A stretch of DNA of 64,000 bases from Parvularcula sp. Its GTDB lineage: Bacteria; Pseudomonadota; Alphaproteobacteria; Caulobacterales; Parvularculaceae. The stretch is taken from the NCBI GenBank assembly GCA_002704915.1, contig PAIP01000068.1, positions 248,001 through 312,000 on the forward strand, given 5' to 3'. Below, one piece after another: positions 50,188-59,859 of this stretch; position 1 is the stretch's first letter, and each line of letters opens with the position of its first letter. Below the pieces are notes generated by a model. That model ran no database searches and was not told where the DNA came from. It saw only the letters and a list, made by a program, of their open reading frames with translations. Both the position numbers and the translations under genes were made by a program.

Positions 50188-51264
50188 TCACTGTTCACAC
50201 ATGCCAAGCTCGGCATGGGCGACAGCCAATTGCTGATTGGTGTCGGCAAGTTCCAAAACCGCTTTCAAGTCGTCCAGGGGAAAACGAAATCGTCCCAGCT
50301 CTTTCGTTTCCATGATGGCGGTCCGGCCCGAAAACAGGGCCTCAACGGTATTGTCCTCAAGCGCAGCCCATTGGCCGCCGCCAACGCCCCATTTCTGCAG
50401 AAGAACGCTATCGACAATTATATAGCTCTTTTGCGGCGCAAAGCCCCGCCCACTTTCCTGCGCAGCCATGTAGATACTGTAGTAAGGGTCCTGTCTGCCG
50501 TTTTTGGGATCGACCTTGCCGCCAACATTGAAGCCAAACCGCAATTTCTTGCCCTTGCTTTTATCGGCGTCAAGAAATTCCGGGTTGCGCACATAAACGA
50601 TTGCGCTCTTGGGAGACCATGACATTACCCAATTAGCGTACGTCTCGGTTCCTTCACATGACACGACTGTTTGCTGGGTTTCTGCAGGCGCTTGAGGCGC
50701 CTCGCGTGCATTGATGTCATCAATAGTTTTTCGCACAATATTTGAGAGATAGGACCGATTAAAGGCAAGCTTGCCGCTATCGTCCCCGATCCACCCAAAA
50801 AGCACGCCGCCGCCAACATATTCCCGGGCGATCAGAACACATCGAGGCCGTGCGTAATCATCCGTGGCATCGTAGCCGATAACTGGCAGATCTTTTTCCA
50901 TAGCCGCATAGGCTTCAGGATCTTTGACTTTTGTAATTGCAAGCAGCGCCTCATCCGCCAAATCGCGTTCGGGTTCCGCCTTGGCCGTGACGAGTGCGGG
51001 GCAATTATTGAGTTTCCCTTGCTCCGTTTTCAATCTTTCAAAAGCCTCAGCGAAAGGCAAATCCGTACGCGCATCAAGATTTACCGTGATGATCGCTGTC
51101 TTGTGCTTATCGTGACGCAGAACCCAATAGCGCTGTGCGTTCACCTGGCCTGCACGAACGCTCCATCCATTTCTTTCCGCAGACCATTCCCCCTCGGCTG
51201 CATGAGAAACAGAAAATCCGATCAAGACACTGATCATAACAATAACGAAGCGACCAATCATCAT
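50188..51264 (-). CDS. Unknown exported protein
   Basis: The 358-residue protein has a signal peptide (VLIGFSVSHAAEG) and no recognised domain. Central parts include AKAEPERDLADEALLAI and a Trp-rich segment, TYANWVMSWSPKS. It is probably periplasmic. The gene is followed directly upstream by another unknown gene (19-base gap), so the two likely form an operon. Base use is slightly more AT-rich than average for this window. Confidence 0.68.
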   Translation of the reverse strand: MMIGRFVIVMISVLIGFSVSHAAEGEWSAERNGWSVRAGQVNAQRYWVLRHDKHKTAIITVNLDARTDLPFAEAFERLKTEQGKLNNCPALVTAKAEPERDLADEALLAITKVKDPEAYAAMEKDLPVIGYDATDDYARPRCVLIAREYVGGGVLFGWIGDDSGKLAFNRSYLSNIVRKTIDDINAREAPQAPAETQQTVVSCEGTETYANWVMSWSPKSAIVYVRNPEFLDADKSKGKKLRFGFNVGGKVDPKNGRQDPYYSIYMAAQESGRGFAPQKSYIIVDSVLLQKWGVGGGQWAALEDNTVEALFSGRTAIMETKELGRFRFPLDDLKAVLELADTNQQLAVAHAELGMCEQ

Positions 51265-51283
51265 GCTTTTCCCTTAGCCCTCA

Positions 51284-52225
51284 CTACGCCGGGCAAGCGC
51301 GTTTAAGTACGTTTTCAAGTTCAAGATCTCGCGTGCGCCAGTTGCGCTTGTCACAAAAAAACGTGTCATTGCTGTTGTATGGCGCGCCGCGCCCCTCGCA
51401 TGCCCTGGCGTATCCGTCGCAACGCACAATTTCTGGGCAGCCCCATGGTTCGCAATTGGCGTAGTCTGTTCCCTTTTTACAGGTGGTAATGTGCTTAAGC
51501 GCTTCGGCGCGGCACGCTGCGACTTTCGGATCACCTTGTTGAGCATGAAGATCCGCTTCTTGAGGCGCGTCGGTCTTGCCTGCCATGAATTTCAAGGCGG
51601 CGCCGATAGCCTCGCCTTTTTCATAGGCTGTCATTGGCTTGGCGCTCTCAGATGCGCGTTGCCGTTTTTTCTCTTTGAGAAGCGCCAGTTCAGCCTCTCG
51701 AAGAACGGCCAGCTCCTCTTTCCCTCCGCCAACAAGCTTGCCCGTCGTAACAAGCAGCGTTCTTGGGTAACCATACCAAAAAAGAGCGCGATCGATGTCT
51801 CTTGGCGAGCCGTAGCGGTAAATCTCTCCTAGCCTTTTGGCGGCGCGAACATGTCCCTGCCTTGCAGCGAGGGTGAACCAGTGTTCCGCCTGAGCCATGT
51901 CAAACGCCGAACTTTTTATATCGGCAAAGGAGAGCGCGCGTTGATACTGCCCCTCAGGGTCGGAAGGCGGCGGGGTTTTGTCAGAGGATCCCTCGCAGCT
52001 CCCATCCGCCTCGGCGTTTAATGCAGACCGAAGTTCAGGGACCGCCGCTGCTGAAGGCAGCTCTTCAATAGTGCCGCCATTCGCCTCGGAACTGCTCTCA
52101 CTTGCCCAGGCCTTTTCAACACGTTCTTCGAGTAAAGAGCGTTCATCCGATACAGACGCCCTTGTGACGGCAAAGGCCACGCCAAGCGCGCAAAGCGCGA
52201 GTGCGGTCTTCATCGAATGCCTCAA
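51284..52225 (-). CDS. Exported Sel1-like repeat protein
   Basis: The 313-residue protein has an N-terminal hydrophobic segment (about 5-24), an acidic linker, and at least one Sel1/TPR-like repeat AEHWFTLAARQGHVRAAKRLGEIYRYG (about 110-136). The C-terminal 80 residues contain eight Cys in a pattern suggesting disulfides in the periplasm. Sel1-like repeats bind partners in secretion or stress signalling. It is upstream of the exported unknown protein on the same strand. Substrate unknown. Confidence 0.65.
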   Translation of the reverse strand: MRHSMKTALALCALGVAFAVTRASVSDERSLLEERVEKAWASESSSEANGGTIEELPSAAAVPELRSALNAEADGSCEGSSDKTPPPSDPEGQYQRALSFADIKSSAFDMAQAEHWFTLAARQGHVRAAKRLGEIYRYGSPRDIDRALFWYGYPRTLLVTTGKLVGGGKEELAVLREAELALLKEKKRQRASESAKPMTAYEKGEAIGAALKFMAGKTDAPQEADLHAQQGDPKVAACRAEALKHITTCKKGTDYANCEPWGCPEIVRCDGYARACEGRGAPYNSNDTFFCDKRNWRTRDLELENVLKRACPA

Positions 52226-52468
52226 GATACGCCCCCGGATCGTCGTCAGTCTCTAGCGCAATAAACTCTAACTGCGTTTTGCAGCAAATGCACGCTCATG
52301 GCGGTCAGGAAAGCACCAGCATGTGGCGGAAAGATGGCGGATAGACCCATATGGCGAGAAGAAGGGTTTTGCCTGCTTTTCTTACGCCTTTGATATCGCC
52401 CCCAGCGTGTTGGCTATAGATGGCGCTGTGAAACTCTTTCAACCAAAAGCCCTGCGCATCCACATAAA

Positions 52469-52939
52469 TCAAACGCTCTTTTCCAAAGAGGCGGTCAAGA
52501 CGGACAAAGCGCGCTGATAGCGCCTTGACAATGACGCCGCCTTTTCTTCGGGCAAAGATGAAAACCGTTTGGGATCGCTGTTGTCCATCAAGCCACAAAT
52601 CTTGACTTGTATGGCGCCTCTATTGCCAGATAGAGCCAGACGCTCAATCCGTTCAGCATATGTCAGGCCGTCCTCAGGCTTTTTGGTGACGGCTTCGACA
52701 ATCTCAATCGTCTTTTCCGAATATCCGCGATTTCGCAAGTCTTGTGGCGTGATTTCACAATCTTCAATAGCGTCATGCAGCAAAGCCGCATGCTGAATAT
52801 CTTCACACGCCTCCGGAAAAGCCTGGAGCAGCCGCTGGAAAACACGAACCACATGACCGATATAGGGCGCGCCCGCTTTATCCACCTGACCGTCATGAAG
52901 GCGGCTCACCCAGCTTTTTGTATCGGGAATCGTAGGCAT
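52469..52939 (-). CDS. HD-domain phosphohydrolase
   Basis: The 156-residue protein has the HD fingerprint in order: an N-terminal YIGHVVRV His, HAALLHDAIED with the HD pair, and a late KICGLMDNSD with the final Asp. This is the small HD family close to the SpoT hydrolase domain (MESH1-like). It could hydrolyse (p)ppGpp or a nucleotide, but the specific substrate is not certain. It is 59 bases from the unknown gene upstream on the same strand. Confidence 0.82.
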   Translation of the reverse strand: MPTIPDTKSWVSRLHDGQVDKAGAPYIGHVVRVFQRLLQAFPEACEDIQHAALLHDAIEDCEITPQDLRNRGYSEKTIEIVEAVTKKPEDGLTYAERIERLALSGNRGAIQVKICGLMDNSDPKRFSSLPEEKAASLSRRYQRALSVLTASLEKSV

Positions 52940-52997
52940 AAGCTCATTTAACTATGGATTTGACGACGCCCCATTCCGGCTGCGGCGCGCCGGGCCG

Positions 52998-53393
52998 CTA
53001 AGGCTTCAATTGCTCTGGCGTGGCCTTCTCGTCGTCAAAAATGTCGACAATATGAAATTTTTCCATCTGGCTGATAATCGCCATTTTATCGTCCTCATCG
53101 AGGCCCGGAACATCAAAACGATCCATCTCCTTAACGCAGCAAAGGATCGTATGGATCTCTTTGCTGTGCATTAGTTCGATCGGTGGATCACCCTCAACAT
53201 CCATCATATTGATCACTTGGCGAATGTAGGACCGGCGCTCTTCCTCCTCCCAAAACAGCCTGTAATGCAATTCAGTATGGTGATAGATGCTCTCGGCATG
53301 ACGCACCATAGCCTTGATCGCCTTCCATTCTTCCGGCGAGGCGTCAAAAGTCGCAAAGGCGTAATTCGTGCGTTCAATTGTGATCATGAGCAA
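52998..53393 (-). CDS. Unknown acidic helical protein
   Basis: The 131-residue protein is helical and acidic (for example FDASPEEWKAIKAMVRHAES and LDEDDKMAIISQMEKFH). No family is recognised. It starts the minus-strand run that continues into the HD gene and the two exported proteins. No membrane segment is seen. Confidence 0.58.
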   Translation of the reverse strand: MLMITIERTNYAFATFDASPEEWKAIKAMVRHAESIYHHTELHYRLFWEEEERRSYIRQVINMMDVEGDPPIELMHSKEIHTILCCVKEMDRFDVPGLDEDDKMAIISQMEKFHIVDIFDDEKATPEQLKP

Positions 53394-53919
53394 GAGTTAC
53401 GCAAATCATGCAACAGGCTTCAAGAAAAATTTGTTCGCCAAGGGATCGGCTCTGACAGCTCCCGCCCATTGGCGCCGCTTTCGAACGCACCCGCCTGAAG
53501 ATCGTGAGTCCTATCAATATGGTGGGCGCGAATGACGAAAGTTTGAATCTGCAGGGTTTGCCAGCGCGACCGCGCCCGCCCGGCCAGGGCGCCCTCGCGG
53601 AGACAATTAGTGAAGCGAATTTGTCGCGAGCGAAATGATGGCAGGCGCGACGGGGATCAAACCAGCACCCCTACGGCGAGAATGTAGATGGAATTATAAT
53701 TTCTTCTTGATTTTCAACATACTGCTGAATCGAAAATTGAAATGCGCCCGTTCCGTCAGCCCATTCTCGCAGCCCGGCGCTTCATCTTCCTTCCGGATCG
53801 GTTTCAGGAGACAAGAGCAACTTGTCTTGTCCCCTGATAACCGGTCCGCGATTTTTGAATTTCTCTGGAACAGCGAAGGCATGGTGAATCTGTTGCGCCA
53901 GATCAGCTTCTAACTCCTG
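53394..53919. repeat. Intergenic region with the 110-bp dispersed repeat (copy A)
   Basis: 53531-53640 carries a repeat (TGACGAAAGTTTGAA to GCGAAATGATG) nearly identical to 61254-61364, with one short deletion (CGCGCCG against CGCG). It is in the same orientation. After it, GACGGGGATCAAACCAGC resembles a decayed T-arm. The rest is AT-rich and holds no supported gene. Confidence 0.7.
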
Positions 53920-56208
53920 CTAGAAGCGCACGCGCGCCGTCGCGGCGATGGTGCGCGGATCGCCCGGCTGGCTGAGACGCATGCCGAGGCCGACCGCCTG
54001 TTCGTAGACGAGATAATATTCGTCAGTCAGGTTCGTGCCTTCGATCCCGATTTCGAGATTGGGCAGCGATGCGGGCGTGAAACTCGCCCGTGCGCTGACC
54101 AGGGCGTAGCCCTCCTGCAGCGAGCCGGTGTCGGCGATAGTCAGGAACTGATCGCTGCGATAGCTGAGATCGCTGCGCAGCATGAACTGGCCGATCCCAG
54201 TATTCCAGGAATACTCAAAACCGGGCGTCACCGACCATTTCGGGACGTGCGGCAGTTTAGTGTCGAGCGTGACGCCGACGACGCCGTCATCGAGGTCGGT
54301 GAACTCGTTGTGGGTGTAGCCAACCCCGAGATTGAATCGCAACCCGTCCGCAGGGCGAATAACGCCGTCGAACTCGAAGCCGTAGAGCCGCGCCGTGCCC
54401 GCGTTGTCGGTGAGGTTGACGAAGCCGCCGGTCGGTCCCGGAACGATGACATTAAGCTGAATATCGTCCCACTTGCTGAGGAAGCCGGCCAGATTCGCCG
54501 TAACAAGCCCGTCCATCGCTTCCGTCTTCACGCCCGCTTCGAAAGTGCGCAGCTTTTCCGGATCATAGATCGGCGCGGCCATGGTCGCGGTCGGGTTGCC
54601 GAAGCCGCCGCTTTTGAAGCCCGTGGCATAGCTCGTATAGAGGAGGGTATCCGGGGATACTTTCCAGTTGAGGCCAACACGCGAGGTAAAAGACGTCCAT
54701 GACGAACTCTGAGTCTGGCGCGGCGTGCGCACCGCATAGTCGAGCTGCGGCAAAGTCACTTCAACGGTAAAGTCTTTCTTGTCGTGATTGACACGCGCCC
54801 CGAGGACGAGCGTCAGGGCATCGGAGAGGCCCACATCGAATTGGGTGAAGGCGGCGTAAGATTTTGCCTTGTAGTCCTGATAGGTGAAGCTGTCGCGCGC
54901 ATCGCTCGCAAGACCGGTGATTTCGTAAACGCCATTCAGGAATTCGCTGAACTTCTCGCTCTCACCGCTCTCATCGAAGTAATAGACGCCGGCCACATAA
55001 TTGACGCGTCCGCCTGCGATTTCGCCCGACGCCTGCAACTCCTGACTGAACTGCTGGTCGGAGATGCGTTCATCTGTCGACGAGATGCGGTAGGGGCTGT
55101 TGTCGCCATCGACCTGCACCCGTGTGCTGAGATCGCGATAGGCGGTGATGGACTTCAGGGTGAACGTATCCGACGGCGAATAGGTCGCCGTCAAAGAACC
55201 GCCAGCTACGATGAAATCATCCCGCAGCGGGCTCGCCGCCCAGGTCCGGTAGGTTCCGGGTAGCGCGAAAGCGGGTCCGTATTCCGTGCCCGGCGCAAGG
55301 CCGTATTCGGCGTTCTGAACAGGCGCCGCGATGGCGTTGAACCGGTCGGTAAAGCCAGAGCCGCCATTGTCGACTTTATACTGCGCGACAGAGCCGTGAT
55401 TGTTTTGGCGGCTGTAATCCCCGCGCAGATCGAAGGTGAGATCGGGCGTAGCTTCGAACAGGAAGCCGGCGCGCATGATCAGCCGCTCTTCATCATTAAG
55501 CTGCTGTCCGTTGTAGAGGCTTTGACCAAAGCCGTCGCTGCTGAAATAGCCGACCGAGGCCTTGAAGCCGAGACGGTCTTCGATCAGGGGCGTGTTGATC
55601 TGCGTCACCACATCGGCGCGATTATAGTTGCCAAGACGGCCGAGCATCATGCCTTCGGCCTCGCCGGAGGTTTTCGCTTCGGTTGTCACGACGTTGATCG
55701 CGCCGCCAATGGTGTTGCGTCCGTAGAGCGTGCCTTGGGGCCCGCGCAGAACCTCGACGCGTTCGATGTCGGCGATGCTGAGAAGACCGCCCAGCGTGCG
55801 CGCCATATAGACGCCGTCCACATAAAGACCGATGCCCGGATCCGTCGGATAGGCATAGTCGCCCGTGCCGACGCCGCGCATCCAGCCGCCATAGGCGGCG
55901 CCCCCGGCGGTCGGGCGGTTGGTGTTGGTGAATTCGACGTTCGGCGCGAAATTCGAAATCCCTTTAAGGTTCGTGACGCCGCGATCGTAAAGATTGTCGC
56001 CGCTGAGCGCGGAGATCGAAATCGGCACGTCCTGCAGGCTTTCCTCGCGCCGCTGCGCCGTCACGATAATCGTGTCGCTCGCAGCATCGCCGCCTTGCGC
56101 CGCCGCCGGCGCCGCGAGCCCGCCAATGCCGAGCGCGCTGACGGATAAAGAAGACAGCAACGCCGCCTTCGCTTTCATTGTTCTGTTAGTCTGCCGATAT
56201 ACTTTCAC
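53920..56208 (-). CDS. TonB-dependent outer-membrane receptor
   Basis: The 762-residue precursor starts from GTG at 56208, preceded by GGGAGGAACAA. It has a signal peptide (APAAAQGGD), TonB box-like DTIIVTAQRREES, plug motif VLRGPQGTLYGRNTIGGAI and a barrel ending RTIAATARVRF. This is the broad receptor group for hydrophobic and aromatic ligands. It lies 28 bases downstream of the glycyl-radical-type enzyme gene on the same strand, so the two are probably one operon, which points to uptake of that enzyme's substrate. Confidence 0.92.
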   Translation of the reverse strand: MKVYRQTNRTMKAKAALLSSLSVSALGIGGLAAPAAAQGGDAASDTIIVTAQRREESLQDVPISISALSGDNLYDRGVTNLKGISNFAPNVEFTNTNRPTAGGAAYGGWMRGVGTGDYAYPTDPGIGLYVDGVYMARTLGGLLSIADIERVEVLRGPQGTLYGRNTIGGAINVVTTEAKTSGEAEGMMLGRLGNYNRADVVTQINTPLIEDRLGFKASVGYFSSDGFGQSLYNGQQLNDEERLIMRAGFLFEATPDLTFDLRGDYSRQNNHGSVAQYKVDNGGSGFTDRFNAIAAPVQNAEYGLAPGTEYGPAFALPGTYRTWAASPLRDDFIVAGGSLTATYSPSDTFTLKSITAYRDLSTRVQVDGDNSPYRISSTDERISDQQFSQELQASGEIAGGRVNYVAGVYYFDESGESEKFSEFLNGVYEITGLASDARDSFTYQDYKAKSYAAFTQFDVGLSDALTLVLGARVNHDKKDFTVEVTLPQLDYAVRTPRQTQSSSWTSFTSRVGLNWKVSPDTLLYTSYATGFKSGGFGNPTATMAAPIYDPEKLRTFEAGVKTEAMDGLVTANLAGFLSKWDDIQLNVIVPGPTGGFVNLTDNAGTARLYGFEFDGVIRPADGLRFNLGVGYTHNEFTDLDDGVVGVTLDTKLPHVPKWSVTPGFEYSWNTGIGQFMLRSDLSYRSDQFLTIADTGSLQEGYALVSARASFTPASLPNLEIGIEGTNLTDEYYLVYEQAVGLGMRLSQPGDPRTIAATARVRF

Positions 56209-56236
56209 TTGTTCCTCCCGGCTTGGTTTTTGTTTT

Positions 56237-58705
56237 TCAGCTTTCGAGCGGATTGATTTCCGTTCGATTTATGATCTCGTCCTGCACCTTCTTCGAGAGT
56301 TGCACGAAGAAGACGCTGCAGCCGCCGATCCGCACCACCAGGTCGCGATGACTGGCCGGATCTTTCTGGGCGCGTCGCAAGGTGTCTTCATCGAAGGCGT
56401 TGAACTGAATGTGCTTGCCGCCTTCAGCGAAATAGTTCCGGATGAGCTGCTCGATCCGGCGACGCCCCTTTTCGCTCAGCAAACCTTGCGGATTGACCCT
56501 GAGATCGAAGGCCATTGACTGCCAGGCGCCCTGATCGATTTTGAGCGCGCTTTTGAAGGTCGCCTCGACGCCGTTGAGATCGCATTTACGCATGGGCGAC
56601 AGAGATTCGTCGGCGATGCTGTCATCGGCTGCTCGTCCGTCCGGCGTGGCCCCCGTCTGCTGGCCCGCCGGCACGACGCAGGTGCCAATGGTGAGCGCAC
56701 TCGGTTTCTGCCGGCCGCCATAGCTCGTTGTCAGGCTCGAAATATGCCTGGCGCAGAAATCGTAAAGATCCGCTGCGATCCAATCGACATAATCATTGTC
56801 ATTGCCGTATTTCGGCGCAGCAAGTGCAAGCCGGCGCGCTTCCTCGCCGCCCTCCCCACGCCAGTCCTCACGCAAATGTCGCAGCATGTCTTTCGCGGAA
56901 ATCTCCCGCTCTTCAAAAACGAGCTTTTTGATTGCGGCCAGCGAGTCCGCGACATTGATGAGGCCGATGGGATTCAAGGCCGATCCGTTCTCGAACGGCA
57001 TGGTGCGGCCCAGAATATTCTTGTCTGCGCCGATGCCGCCAACGGACAGCGCCGATTCCACCGGCTGCGGGAAAACTTTGCCGTATGAGTCAATGGTGAT
57101 GTTGTTGAACTCGCCCTGAAGACTCAGGAAGTGGGCGAGCTGGCTTTTCACGGCGACATAGAAACTGTCGAAATCCGCCGCTTCTTCAAGGCTCGGCGTG
57201 TGCGGCCCCACCTGCTCGCCGCTGCGCGGATCGACGCCGCCATAAAGCGCGAACTTCAAAACCAGCGTCGCGACGAACATCGGGCTGGCCACCATCCGGG
57301 ACGCGCCAGTGATGTTAACGCCGAGACAACCCGCAACGGCGTAATTGCGCGCGGTTTCGATATCGACGCCTTCGCGAGTCAGGAAGTCGATGCATGACTT
57401 GTCCGCCAGCATCGCAGGCAGGCCGACGCCGGTCGCTATCAGCGACAGCGCCCGGTCCATCAGAGCATGCGGTGTTTTTTCATGCACCCGCATCGTCAGG
57501 CTCGGATGCGGCGCCGGACAGGTGTGCGCCGCTTCGAGAATAAGGTGCGTCACCTCATTGGTGACATCGTCGCCGTTTTCGTTCTGCCCGCCAATGACGC
57601 AATTATGCCATTTCGACAGGCCGCCATATTTATCGCGATGGGTCTGGCCCGATGTGATAACAATGTGGGAGTCTTTGACGCGCAGCCACTGGAAAAACTC
57701 GAGCGCCTCGTCACGCGTTATGGCCCCTGATTCGACATCACGCGCATAATACTCCCCGAGAAGCTGGTCGAGCCGCCCGTAAGAAAGCACGCCCGACGGC
57801 AGCAGCACCGACCAGATGATCCACAAAGACTGGAAAGCCTCAACAAAATTGCGCGCGGGATTGGCCGGCGCATGGCGGCAGGCGCGTTCAAGCGCCAATA
57901 GCTCTTTTTTACGCGCAACATCCGGCGTTTGAGCCGCCGCTTTTGCCGCTTCATCCGCGAGGCGGCCCGCATAAGTAATGATCGCCTTCAACGAAATTAT
58001 GATCGACGTCAAAAGCTCTGCGCGATTAATGGCCTCCGCGCTGTCGAGACGGTTGTCTTTCAGCTTTTGCTCGGCCTCGTCAATGAGGCCGTTAAGCCCG
58101 CGCTTCAATACCGCTCCGTAATCCGGAACATAGATGATCTGGCTGATTTCGTGATGCACCCCCCAGCCGCAGCCGATCATGCCGCCGGGACCCCAGCCCT
58201 CCTCCTTGTTGCGGAATGGCGGCAGCACCACGCCAAGCTGGGCGTAGGGCCATATGCGCTCGTCATTGTAAAGCGACGTCATGCGCGCGGTGAGCGAACG
58301 CGTCGCCCAGTATTCGTTCATCTCCTCGATCTGCGACACGTCGGCGTCATCGACGATGAAGCCGCCCTTGCGCAGCGCCAGAATTTCCTCCCTGTCCCAC
58401 GGAGCCCAGAGGCAGCTCAGTTCGACGCCGCCGGGCTTGCTCGCAAGATTGCCGGCGAGGAGATCGTCCGGTTCGATGAAGACATTAATGTTTGTGAGAA
58501 CGGCCTCAAGCGCACGCGCCACCCGAATGACCTGAGACTGGCCTTCGGTTTTGCGGAAGGATTCGGTGACGATTTTCGCTTTTTCGATGCAGACGCGGTA
58601 TTCGCTGCTCCGCATTTTTTCGAGGCCAGAAAATTGACGCGCGATCCGTTCCGAACGCGGATGATGGCCCGCTTGACGCTCCAGAGTTTGGGCGCTTGCA
58701 CTCAT
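56237..58705 (-). CDS. Divergent glycyl-radical-enzyme/PFL-family protein
   Basis: The 822-residue protein has the PFL-family fold outline with the active-site Cys460 in NYAVAGCLGVN and the glycyl radical region RIGGCSVFF (Gly795), located 27 residues before the end, as in true family members. Two signatures are unusual. The Glu that follows the active-site Cys in dehydratase and decarboxylase members (GCxE) is Gly462, and the glycyl loop has Cys796 where RVxGY members have Tyr. No radical-SAM activase is present in the window. The genus of substrates (diol, amine, hydroxyacid, aryl-acetate) cannot be assigned. Shine-Dalgarno GAGGTAGGAA precedes the ATG. Confidence 0.82.
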   Translation of the reverse strand: MSASAQTLERQAGHHPRSERIARQFSGLEKMRSSEYRVCIEKAKIVTESFRKTEGQSQVIRVARALEAVLTNINVFIEPDDLLAGNLASKPGGVELSCLWAPWDREEILALRKGGFIVDDADVSQIEEMNEYWATRSLTARMTSLYNDERIWPYAQLGVVLPPFRNKEEGWGPGGMIGCGWGVHHEISQIIYVPDYGAVLKRGLNGLIDEAEQKLKDNRLDSAEAINRAELLTSIIISLKAIITYAGRLADEAAKAAAQTPDVARKKELLALERACRHAPANPARNFVEAFQSLWIIWSVLLPSGVLSYGRLDQLLGEYYARDVESGAITRDEALEFFQWLRVKDSHIVITSGQTHRDKYGGLSKWHNCVIGGQNENGDDVTNEVTHLILEAAHTCPAPHPSLTMRVHEKTPHALMDRALSLIATGVGLPAMLADKSCIDFLTREGVDIETARNYAVAGCLGVNITGASRMVASPMFVATLVLKFALYGGVDPRSGEQVGPHTPSLEEAADFDSFYVAVKSQLAHFLSLQGEFNNITIDSYGKVFPQPVESALSVGGIGADKNILGRTMPFENGSALNPIGLINVADSLAAIKKLVFEEREISAKDMLRHLREDWRGEGGEEARRLALAAPKYGNDNDYVDWIAADLYDFCARHISSLTTSYGGRQKPSALTIGTCVVPAGQQTGATPDGRAADDSIADESLSPMRKCDLNGVEATFKSALKIDQGAWQSMAFDLRVNPQGLLSEKGRRRIEQLIRNYFAEGGKHIQFNAFDEDTLRRAQKDPASHRDLVVRIGGCSVFFVQLSKKVQDEIINRTEINPLES

Positions 58706-58826
58706 TTCCTACCTCTTCACGCAACGGAATAAGATTTCCGTTTTTTACTTTTCAGGCATGGTAGGCGGCTGCGGCCTGTGCAGGAAATTCATGCTTCGCA
58801 TTCAGTTTATTCTTGTGATGAATAGC

Positions 58827-59774
58827 CTAGCGCGCCGCGAGCATGTCCTTTGTCGTCTCGACAATGACTTTGCGAAGCCACATATGAGCCGGGTCATAGT
58901 GAACGCGCGGATGCCAGGCCATGGAGATCTCGCTGTCGGGAAACTCCATCGCCAGATCGACAACTTTCACAAGCCCCTGAGCGGCGTAAGTCTGCGCGAG
59001 TCGTTCCGGAAAAATAGCGCACAAATCTGACTTCGCGATGATGTAAGGCACAATGGCGAAATGCGATACGCGCGCGACGACCTTGCGCTTTAGGCCCTGC
59101 TTTGCAAGCAGGCTGTCGACGATATTCGGATAGATCGGACGATCGCTGTCAAGCGCCACATGCCGTAAATCCACAAACTCTTTCGGCGAAAGCTTTCCCT
59201 TCTTTTTCGCTAACTGTTCATTGTCTGGCGCGCAGACAAGAACGATGCGTTCGTCGCATAATTTGCGCTTTCGCCAGTTCGCCGGCAGGGTCTTTAACCA
59301 ACCCACCCGCGTGTCAAAGCGCCCTTCATCGAGGTCGGCGAGATCTGTCTGGCGGTTTGGAATGATGGATATAGTCGTCTCCATCTCTGGCGCGAGTTTC
59401 GCGAGCCTGCGCAACACTTCCGGCAGCAGCACCTGACCGGCGTGATCCGTTATGGCGATTTTGAGATTCTGTTTGCTCGTAGAGGGATCGAATTCCAGCG
59501 GATCGAAGAGGTTCTGGACCGACGGCATCAGATCTTCGAGCTTGTCGCGCAAGGACATGGCGCACGGCGTCAGGACAAGCTGGTTGCCTTCCCGGATCAG
59601 CAAGGGATCGTTGAAAATCTCCCGCATCTTGCCAAGGGAATGGCTGAGCGCCGGTTGAGAAAGGCCGATCTCCCGCGCAACACCGCTGATGCTTTTCTTT
59701 TCCAGGAGCATGTAAAGCGCCCAGAGCATGCCGATATCGAGTTTCCGGATATGCACATCTTGGATAGCCGTCAT
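58827..59774 (-). CDS. LysR-family transcriptional regulator
   Basis: The 315-residue protein has the N-terminal winged helix-turn-helix (SGVAREIGLSQPALSHSLGKMR) and a C-terminal periplasmic-binding-like ligand domain. The ATG at 59774 (MTAIQDVHIRK) is preferred; a longer frame adds 29 residues. It is on the same strand as the glycyl-radical-type gene, 121 bases upstream of it, and divergent from the MFS gene with 85 bases between starts, the standard LysR arrangement. It likely senses the module's substrate. Confidence 0.9.
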   Translation of the reverse strand: MTAIQDVHIRKLDIGMLWALYMLLEKKSISGVAREIGLSQPALSHSLGKMREIFNDPLLIREGNQLVLTPCAMSLRDKLEDLMPSVQNLFDPLEFDPSTSKQNLKIAITDHAGQVLLPEVLRRLAKLAPEMETTISIIPNRQTDLADLDEGRFDTRVGWLKTLPANWRKRKLCDERIVLVCAPDNEQLAKKKGKLSPKEFVDLRHVALDSDRPIYPNIVDSLLAKQGLKRKVVARVSHFAIVPYIIAKSDLCAIFPERLAQTYAAQGLVKVVDLAMEFPDSEISMAWHPRVHYDPAHMWLRKVIVETTKDMLAAR

Positions 59775-59859
59775 AGTGATTAAACAATAGCGTCGATAAG
59801 CGGCGTTGTCTAAATTATCCTCGAAAAAAGAAAACCACATTAGGGAGCCGCGCGTCCGC

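Noticed and set aside
52305-52598. 97-codon minus-strand frame beside the HD gene
   Set aside because: Overlaps the HD gene in another frame and has no supporting start or similarity.
53635-53913. Plus-strand ORF in the gap after repeat copy A
   Set aside because: Begins in the repeat, no Shine-Dalgarno and no protein-like pattern.
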